Assembly (NCBI GenBank): GCA_902806575.1
Contig: CADCXD010000018.1
Coordinates: 558,001 to 622,000, forward strand
DNA from: Jackrogersella multiformis
Taxonomy: Eukaryota > Ascomycota > Sordariomycetes > Xylariales > Hypoxylaceae
Length of the DNA: 64,000 nt
Direction: 5' to 3'
Under the pieces are notes generated by a model that saw nothing but the letters and a program-made list of their open reading frames with translations, was not told where the DNA came from and did not search any database. Made by a program: the position numbers and the translations under genes. How positions within the stretch are numbered: the stretch's first letter is position 1; each line of letters starts with the position of its first letter. Below are positions 58,198 through 64,000 of the stretch, in pieces.

Positions 58198-59436
58198 ATG
58201 TGCCATAACTGGAATCAAGAGTATACCGAGTGTCGTCACGTCTCTAGAAAGCTCATCAACTGCCCCACATACCATAAGCAACAGAGCTCGGCGAGAGGCT
58301 TCTTCGGTCGCCTATTCTTTAGCAGCGTCAAGAACAAGAAACATTGCGGTCGTGTCATCCCTCACTATGCAGAACCGAGAACTTTCTGCCCGGAATGCAC
58401 AGTCAAGATTGACCAACTGCGCGCTAGACATGTCGGTGATGGCGCGCTGAAAGTCTATCGACCGGATCTCGAAGACGATTTCCGGTGGCCCTTCAAGGAA
58501 TACCGCGAGAGACGTAAGCAGACAAATGGCTTGTCACCCGAAAGGCCAGGGAGGTATGTCCGGCATGGCAAAGAAAGGCGTGACCATGTAGGGATCGACA
58601 CCGTACACGGCGTATGGGTACCCGAACTGTATCACCACCCGGAGATGTTGACCCGGAAAGAGACTTTTGACCGAGTTGCGGAAGCGGCGCCGCCAGTGAG
58701 TTCTTCGCGGCTGAATAAGTTCTCCGCTCATAAGCACTCTTCTCGTAGAACTAGGGAGGAGGAGAATAAGTCGCAAGTGCACAAGCGGAACCCTATGAAG
58801 GGCTACGATCATAAGCGCCGTGCCCCCGAAAACAAAGCTCTGACCTCTAGTCATCCACAGCGCCCCAAGAGACCGGTAGAGCCGCCACCGACGTATGGCT
58901 ATCGGTACCACAGAGAAGGTCCCGGTAATGGTACTCTACCGCCTCTACCACCCCCTCCGGAACCCCCTCCTCAATCAACACCACACCCGCAGATTGCGCG
59001 GCACGGAAGCAGTAATTGGCGGCAGCAAACACCACACATCGCTACTTGCCAGGCTCCGTCGTCCACATCGCGACCCGGCGAGCCTTCGAAACAGGCGCCA
59101 GCCAGAGAATATCCAAGCTTGCGGCGGAAGTCAGGTCAAGTCTATAACATATGTCCTCCAAGACCGCCTCCTGCCCCTATCCCCTTGCCTACGTACCAAG
59201 TATATCTAAACGCTTTCAGGGATGCCGCGGATAACCATGGCTCGGACTTCGAGAGGATAACACAACCTCCCAGACCACCTCCGAAGAAGAAGAAACATAG
59301 CCACTTCAAGGAAGAGCGGAGGGGATCGGTGCTGCGTAAGATGATGAGGGGTAGCCCTGATTCGGATGTCAGCGATGCGAGTTTCGTTTGCCAAGATTCG
59401 AAACATTTGACGTTCAATCAACCTGCAGGTCGTTAA
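58198..59436 (+). CDS. Hypothetical fungal protein with N-terminal Cys/His motif
   Basis: 412 residues, one exon. The N-terminus MCHNWNQEYTECRHVSRKL, INCPTYHKQQ, HCGRVIPHYAEPRTFCPECT has regularly spaced Cys and His pairs that could hold zinc. The same kind of N-terminus is common in uncharacterised filamentous-ascomycete proteins. The rest is basic and Pro-rich, with runs of five prolines (LPPPPEPPPQ) and Arg/Lys stretches, probably disordered. I see no catalytic domain. The 299-residue protein with a cysteine cluster is encoded divergently next door. A start at 58198 gives the Cys motif complete; no better start exists. Confidence 0.7.
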   Translation: MCHNWNQEYTECRHVSRKLINCPTYHKQQSSARGFFGRLFFSSVKNKKHCGRVIPHYAEPRTFCPECTVKIDQLRARHVGDGALKVYRPDLEDDFRWPFKEYRERRKQTNGLSPERPGRYVRHGKERRDHVGIDTVHGVWVPELYHHPEMLTRKETFDRVAEAAPPVSSSRLNKFSAHKHSSRRTREEENKSQVHKRNPMKGYDHKRRAPENKALTSSHPQRPKRPVEPPPTYGYRYHREGPGNGTLPPLPPPPEPPPQSTPHPQIARHGSSNWRQQTPHIATCQAPSSTSRPGEPSKQAPAREYPSLRRKSGQVYNICPPRPPPAPIPLPTYQVYLNAFRDAADNHGSDFERITQPPRPPPKKKKHSHFKEERRGSVLRKMMRGSPDSDVSDASFVCQDSKHLTFNQPAGR

Positions 59437-60047
59437 TAGCAGTGAACTAGATATCCCAGACTCCAACATCATCTGGCCTTCCACTCTCCATATCCCCAGT
59501 AAGTTTGCCTTTAAACCCGAATACTTTGTATAAGTCGTCTGTGACACACCGGAGCCTCTAGATTATAAATATATGTACTATAAACAAGTCAATTCATGTG
59601 ACTCGTTGAACTAATAGGATATTACAATAGAATAAGTTTCCAGAGTCGCAGGCATATTTTGTTTGGCTTGTGTAGATTTTTGTAACTGCTTCAGCTGATA
59701 AGCATGGACTACCTATACATTAAGGCATCTTACTCCTTGGGTTTATATACATCCAAGTAGGAGATAGAAGGGTATTCAGGGGATATTAGTCGAGAATCAT
59801 TGCTCAACCCCCTAGCCCAACACGCACCGCTAGCTCGTCTGCTAAGTAGCTCTACCACGAGCTATCAGCTAATGGCTTACCGGACGTATGTCTGCTAGGT
59901 AGCAAGCTGACCTCCATAGTCCTCATTATAGGTGACATCTGGTCTTGGATGTACAAAGCTATGACACTGGCAATTGCCGATTGTTCTTCCTTCATTCCTA
60001 TAGAGAGGGCTGTTGTGGATGTGAATTATTCCATCTGTTGATCTTGT
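59437..60047. other. Intergenic between convergent hypothetical gene and MPO1-like gene
   Basis: Tail-to-tail spacer. TAGCTCGT at 59831-59838 is mirrored by ACGAGCTA at 59857-59864 (18-nt loop); the minus strand there faintly resembles a tRNA A box but has no B box. No gene is called. Confidence 0.6.
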
Positions 60048-60780
60048 TCATTGGGCCTTGCCATTCTTTGCAGCACCGGACGATTTTCGTTCCTTAAACT
60101 TGGCAATCTCGGCTTGGACGGCTTTCCCAACGCGGTCTTGTAACTCTCGCCTGTAGCCAAACTTGAATAAAAACTCAAGCCATACGAAAAGGGGGGCCAG
60201 AAAGATAGCTTGGGTCAAGTTATCCAACAAGGCGGGGGCTCGACCTTCGAAGGCACCGTGCCCTAGGAATTGAAGTAGCCAACATACGACATGTACGGTG
60301 ATAGCGACTTGGTTAATTAAAGTCGGGTTTTCGGACAAGGCTTTATTCGTGACCGAGGCTGCTCCAATGCATATAAAACCTAGGATGGTTCCGGCAACAG
60401 GTTCGAGAAGGACATAGAGGCCGCCCCATGTGAAGGCTGCTATTGTGCCGAGGTTGAGATCAAGATGAGGTATCGTCAAGGCTTTGGGTAGAGGGATGAG
60501 TGTACCCGTATTTGCGGCCTGTCACGAAGGGTCATATTTGTTAACAATCCATCCAGGAGACGCGAACAGAGCAGGTTGGTTGATGGGTTAATGGGGTGAG
60601 GTCTGACATACCAGAGCAAAGCCAGAGAATAGAATTAAGGGGACGCAGATCATATGAATGGCGATGTTAATCGAATTGTGATGGTAGGCGCCATACTGAG
60701 ATATTCGGTCAGTGGTGAGTTAACGGTGGTTGGTTGGATGGACTCACAAAGGTAAGTTGCCTTTCGAGGTTGAGCGCCAT
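60048..60780 (-). CDS. MPO1: Mpo1-like protein (DUF962), 2-hydroxy fatty acid dioxygenase
   Basis: Three exons: 60748-60780 (11 codons), 60612-60695 and 60048-60518; introns of 52 and 93 bp; 195 residues. Spliced N-terminus MALNLERQLTFYGAYHHNSINIAIHM with paired His, then VHVVCWLLQFLGHGAFEGRAPAL, matches the DUF962 family. Yeast Mpo1 is an ER iron(II) dioxygenase that removes one carbon from 2-hydroxypalmitic acid in phytosphingosine breakdown; the His residues (YHHN, IHM, GHGAFEG) are the expected metal ligands. About four membrane helices are visible, and the end is Lys-rich. It is divergent from RPB7 by 1.2 kb. Orthology to yeast Mpo1 rather than a paralogue is inferred. Confidence 0.88.
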
Positions 60781-61049
60781 CGTGATGTGATAGATGAAGG
60801 AGATACGAACTGTGCCAGTGATTGATTAATGGGGTTAATGGAAGCACGTATCTCTGGCGGCCATATAGGGGAGGTCGTGGTCGATGTTGGAAGTCGAAAG
60901 GAATTCGAGATATCTAATAAAATAATACATTGGAAGGTGAAGGTAGTGGACCTTTAAGACTTAGGTAAGGTTAATTAATATTTTTTTTAGTTGTCACCTA
61001 CCTAGGTAGTTGTCGGCCATAATAGAAGGTGAGGAGGAGTGGAAGTGGG

Positions 61050-61130
61050 GTACCTCCTATGCCTAGGTACCTAAGGTACATCTTAAAGCTTCAATAAGTA
61101 CCTAGGTAGGTACCTAGGTATGTACCTACA
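61050..61130. repeat. TAGGTACCTAGG motif cluster
   Basis: Several overlapping AGTACCTAGGTAGGTACC units separated by AAG-rich sequence, in the divergent region between the MPO1-like gene and RPB7. Confidence 0.7.
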
Positions 61131-61313
61131 AAAGGTGGGAAGTATATACTTAGTTGGGAAGTACCTACTTACATAGGTGGGAAAGTACTTAGGTGGGAAG
61201 TTAAATAAGTGGAGAGCTAGCCCCAGCTTGAGGCTACACTAAAGGTAAAAAAGGTCCAGGGTTGTTGCTGCTGCTAGCCGCGACGCGCGCCTCGTGCCTT
61301 GTCTTTTCATCAT

Positions 61314-61340
61314 CAGAGACCAGAGACCAGAGACCAGAGA
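61314..61340 (+). repeat. Tandem AGAGACC heptamer
   Basis: About four copies of a 7-bp unit, some 600 bp upstream of the RPB7 start. Confidence 0.75.
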
Positions 61341-61782
61341 CTTGACAGAGACTTGCGACGAATTTTCTTCCCACTTACCTACCTACTACCTTTACTCTAC
61401 CATCGCAATCATTCGCGACGGCAGTAAACATAGCTTCCTTCACGCAGTCGTGAGTCCGGCTGCCTTCATTCTTTCTTTAATTCTTGTGTTTCTTGCCTTG
61501 CCTTGCCAATTTTCCATGATACCCTAGATTTCCAATTATTCCTTTTTTTCTTTAGATGAGCTGAAAAGGCTTGAGGCTCAGGTTCTCAGCACCTCAGCCT
61601 GCTTCTGCTTCCCGACGAGCAACCATCCGATTGACCTATCAAGTTTCTTCTCAATTCTCGTCACTTACTGCGCGTCGGGACTTGGCCCTCTTTCTCATTA
61701 CTCTCTACCCGCCTCAGCTTAGGAATCAACCGACGTTACGTTACCTTTTCCCTTCGCGCCAGCGCCGAGGCACACCGCGACA

Positions 61783-61814
61783 CTGCGATACTGCGATACT
61801 GCGATACTGCGACA
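61783..61814 (+). repeat. Tandem CTGCGATA octamer
   Basis: Four copies (the last altered) within 150 bp upstream of the RPB7 ATG. Confidence 0.75.
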
Positions 61815-61935
61815 AACATCGTGAATAAAGCGCTGTGGTAGCGTCCATTTCAATACCTAACCTCCTACCTCATACCACGTCCATCGACCATCGTCACTTA
61901 TTAGATAAACTGCGCAAGTCACTAATCCCATCACC

Positions 61936-62643
61936 ATGTTCTTCCTCTACAACCTTGAGCGGCGGGTCACCCTGCACCCGTCATACTTTGGCAAGAATAT
62001 GCACGAGCTTGTGACGGGCAAGCTTCTGAAGGACGTCGAAGGAACCTGCACCGGGAGTTACTACATTATCTCTATCATGGATACTTTTGATATCTCCGAA
62101 GGTCGCATCCTTCCTGGAAGTGGTCTTGCCGAGTTTACTGTCGGCTACCGCGCTGTGGTCTGGAGGCCTTTCAAAGGCGAAACTGTAGGTTTCTTGCCCG
62201 GGTTATGCTTCTCTAGACTTTGTGCTAAGCTAGTAAGATTGATGCTGTTGTTGTTTCTGTCAACCAACATGGCTTCTTCTGTGAAGCTGGTCCGCTTCGC
62301 ATCTTCGTCTCTACTCATGTGAGTCTCCCCCTATCTCCAGTACGTGTGATACGAACTTACAGATCCCATCTAGCTGATCCCCAATGAAGTCAAATGGGAC
62401 CCGAATGCGACACCGCCTCAGTTCACTAACAACGAGGATACCACCATCGAAGTCAATACTCAGGTTCGTGTCAAGATCATCGGCACTCGAGCGGAAGTTG
62501 GTGAGCTCTGGGCTATTGGCAGCATCAAGGAGGATTACCTAGGGTATTTTCTTCCCTTCTTCTCTCATCCGTTCTCCCCTTTCCCCTTAATCTGCTACGT
62601 CGTCGATGCTAATAGCTTATTCTGCAGAACCCTTCAGAACTAG
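61936..62643 (+). CDS. RPB7: RNA polymerase II subunit Rpb7
   Basis: Four exons: 61936-62184, 62238-62318, 62374-62543 and 62628-62643 (16 nt); 171 residues, the same length as yeast Rpb7. N-terminal RNP-like domain: MFFLYNLERRVTLHPSYFG, LLKDVEGTCTGSYYIISIMD and GLAEFTVGYRAVVWRPFKGE. OB-fold (S1-like) half after the second exon: VNQHGFFCEAGPLRIFVSTH, LIPNEVKWDPN, VRVKIIGTRAEVGELWAIGS and the ending KEDYLG/TLQN, where / marks the junction to the last exon. Introns are 53, 55 and 84 bp. Rpb7 binds nascent RNA and pairs with Rpb4, also encoded in this window. The start is the first ATG of the expected N-terminus. Confidence 0.95.
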
Positions 62644-63776
62644 CTACGCAGTACGTCCCAACCTTAGGGTCTTTTTCTGTGCTTTGTACTGCCGTATGTG
62701 AGAGGCAGAAACGCATGCACGCCTACAGGAAATATGCAATCCATAGGATATAGGACTGTTCCCTAGGAATTGATGATTTTGTGGCACTGGTAATCCTACA
62801 TCGACATACCCCTATATGCAAGGTAGTCAGTCTTGGGCACCTGAGTCTTGCAAATTTTGGGTGTGTTAGGAGGCTAGTCATATAAATGACATCCGGTAAT
62901 TCTGCATCTGCCTTGACGTACGAGCAGTCTACTCCGCGGGATATACTAAATGCTCTAAGAGCAAATTGCCCGCAAAGAACTGCTGACCAGAGCCCCAGGA
63001 GTACTATTATACATACGTAAACGATCCCGGGAACACAACCTGTTTCTGCCATTCTAAGTTCCGGGTTACAATACTTGGTTTTTTCCCCCGGCAGCTGTTG
63101 GCTACCCATAGGTCTCAAATTAGGACATAATAAATTGACATCAGACCTACCACGGCCAAGCCGTTGGTCTTCCTAATATGAATATGTCACCATTCCTTCT
63201 CGATGTACCTAGGTAGTCTAAGATGAGGAATACTGACAAGCGTCTAGCGAAATAGCCAACACCAATGATTCACCACCTAATCCCCCTTCGTGAGAAAGTG
63301 TAAGTTTGTAAGGATCCGCGAACTATATCATCCGATATATTTGTTTCATGTAACAGAGTCTTGGATTCACTATTTAGAACTATAGGAGAGGATGACTGTG
63401 AAACCAAGACTCCAAATAATGACAAGATTCTCTCTTTGGGATGGCAAACGGGTCATCATTGGTGAAAATATAACACGATTCTTCACGGCCCCCATTGCGC
63501 TATGGCAGAACTCTAATGTCCAGCTCAAAACAGCCTCAACTCTGATTATTCCCATTCTAAGCCTTGTTAGACGCGATCTATCTGAACTTAATATCCGTCG
63601 CGTGGTAGAGGCGTTAGGTTGTCTGAGTAAATCCTCTGTCAGACCTCTCTCCGTTCCTCAAAATATTCCTTTTTAAGTCCCCTTTTCTCGACATGTTCCA
63701 TTGATACACGATCATACATAATCTAAAGTGACAACTTGTCCTGTCATAGTCTTTGATAGGCTCTCATATCTCCATC
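62644..63776. other. Gene-free region downstream of RPB7
   Basis: 1.1 kb with AT-rich stretches. Open frames of 131 codons on the minus strand (62723-63118) and 94 codons on the plus strand (63392-63676) show no family feature, so neither is called. The end is likely promoter of the gene starting at 63777. Confidence 0.5.
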
Positions 63777-64000
63777 ATGGATACCAATCAATCATCTCAA
63801 TACGAAGGACAGACACCTTTATCAAACTACCTACAAGCCTTGACTCTGTCCTCGACGAAGGTGGAAGGTTTCTCGGGCATTCCCAGCCCACAACCATCGA
63901 TTTTAACGTCAATAACAACAAGTGCTGCTCCAAATAATCCCCTAAATGATACTCTAAGCACGTCATGTTTGGGTTCAGGCACAATTCATACGCGGGACTA
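63777..64000 (+). CDS. Start of an unrecognised Ser/Thr-rich protein (3'-truncated by window)
   Basis: An ATG at 63777 opens a frame with no stop up to the window end: 74 codons, beginning MDTNQSSQYEGQTPLSNYLQ and continuing Ser/Thr/Pro/Asn-rich. The context (TCATCATGG) is acceptable, with C at -3. The end of the window hides the rest, and an intron cannot be excluded. I do not recognise it; the composition fits a disordered N-terminus. An overlapping frame starting at 63728 ends at 63937 and is less likely. Confidence 0.4.
   Translation, partial: MDTNQSSQYEGQTPLSNYLQALTLSSTKVEGFSGIPSPQPSILTSITTSAAPNNPLNDTLSTSCLGSGTIHTRD

Larger units (their letters stand above)
60781..61935. other. Divergent intergenic, MPO1-like / RPB7
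   Basis: 1.2-kb head-to-head region. It holds a TAGGTACCTAGG cluster at about 61050-61130, an AGAGACC tandem at about 61314-61340 and a CTGCGATA octamer repeated about four times at 61783-61814, close to RPB7. The last two look like tandem expansions in promoter or leader. Confidence 0.6.

Noticed and set aside
59831..59868. tRNA-like A box on the minus strand with an 8-bp inverted repeat
   Set aside because: No B box (GGTTCGANTC) at the right distance and no cloverleaf; kept only as a short hairpin.
62723..63118. 131-codon minus-strand frame with one hydrophobic stretch
   Set aside because: No recognisable family or promoter context; the helix alone is not enough.

Overview
The window is nuclear DNA of a filamentous ascomycete (Pezizomycotina). 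Sordariomycetes is the likeliest class, but that is inference. The evidence is: genes split by many short GT-AG introns (about 42-150 bp), conserved single-copy eukaryotic proteins with fungal-type termini, CFEM and GPI-anchored wall proteins, DUF7703 and CorA-like membrane proteins, a fungal C2H2 regulator, and intergenic DNA full of TAGGTACCTA-type motifs. I rebuilt the exons by hand from splice signals, reading-frame continuity and family knowledge. Total lengths divide by three for every spliced model.

Layout. 0-20 kb is gene-dense: PUF6 (5'-truncated), a one-pass membrane protein, RPB4, a DUF7703 membrane protein, a DUF985 cupin, TRS23/TRAPPC4, RPN10, a Borealin/Nbl1-type protein, TMA22/DENR, and a 1001-residue methyltransferase-domain protein. 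22-26 kb holds a large C2H2 zinc-finger gene. About 25.9-33.1 kb is gene-poor. 33-47.4 kb holds ethanolamine kinase, a 7-exon CorA-like transporter, a GNAT acetyltransferase, a CFEM protein, MSH5, EMC5 and a HAD hydrolase. 47.4-50.6 kb is gene-free and contains a 296-bp MITE with near-perfect 71-bp inverted repeats and TA target duplication. 50.6-64 kb holds a GPI-type cysteine protein, MDE1 (methionine salvage), calnexin, a divergent pair of unrecognised proteins, an MPO1-like enzyme, RPB7, and the start of a gene running off the right edge.

There is no operon and no biosynthetic cluster; most genes are housekeeping. Functional links are loose. RPB4 and RPB7 encode the two partners of the Pol II stalk and lie about 57 kb apart. 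EMC5, calnexin and TRS23 act in ER biogenesis or ER-Golgi traffic. PUF6 and TMA22 serve ribosome biogenesis and translation. RPN10 serves protein turnover. Borealin and MSH5 serve mitotic and meiotic chromosomes. Divergent pairs that may share promoters are RPN10/Borealin, EMC5/HAD, CorA/GNAT, MDE1/calnexin, the 57.5/58.2 kb pair and MPO1/RPB7.

I found no clearly new multi-gene system. The best leads are the MITE, the dispersed palindromic motif, unusual exon structures (start codon split AT|G in TRS23, 20- and 24-nt microexons, an in-frame 66-bp intron in the Borealin gene), and a zinc-finger protein combining a Zn-cluster-like motif with C2H2 fingers.
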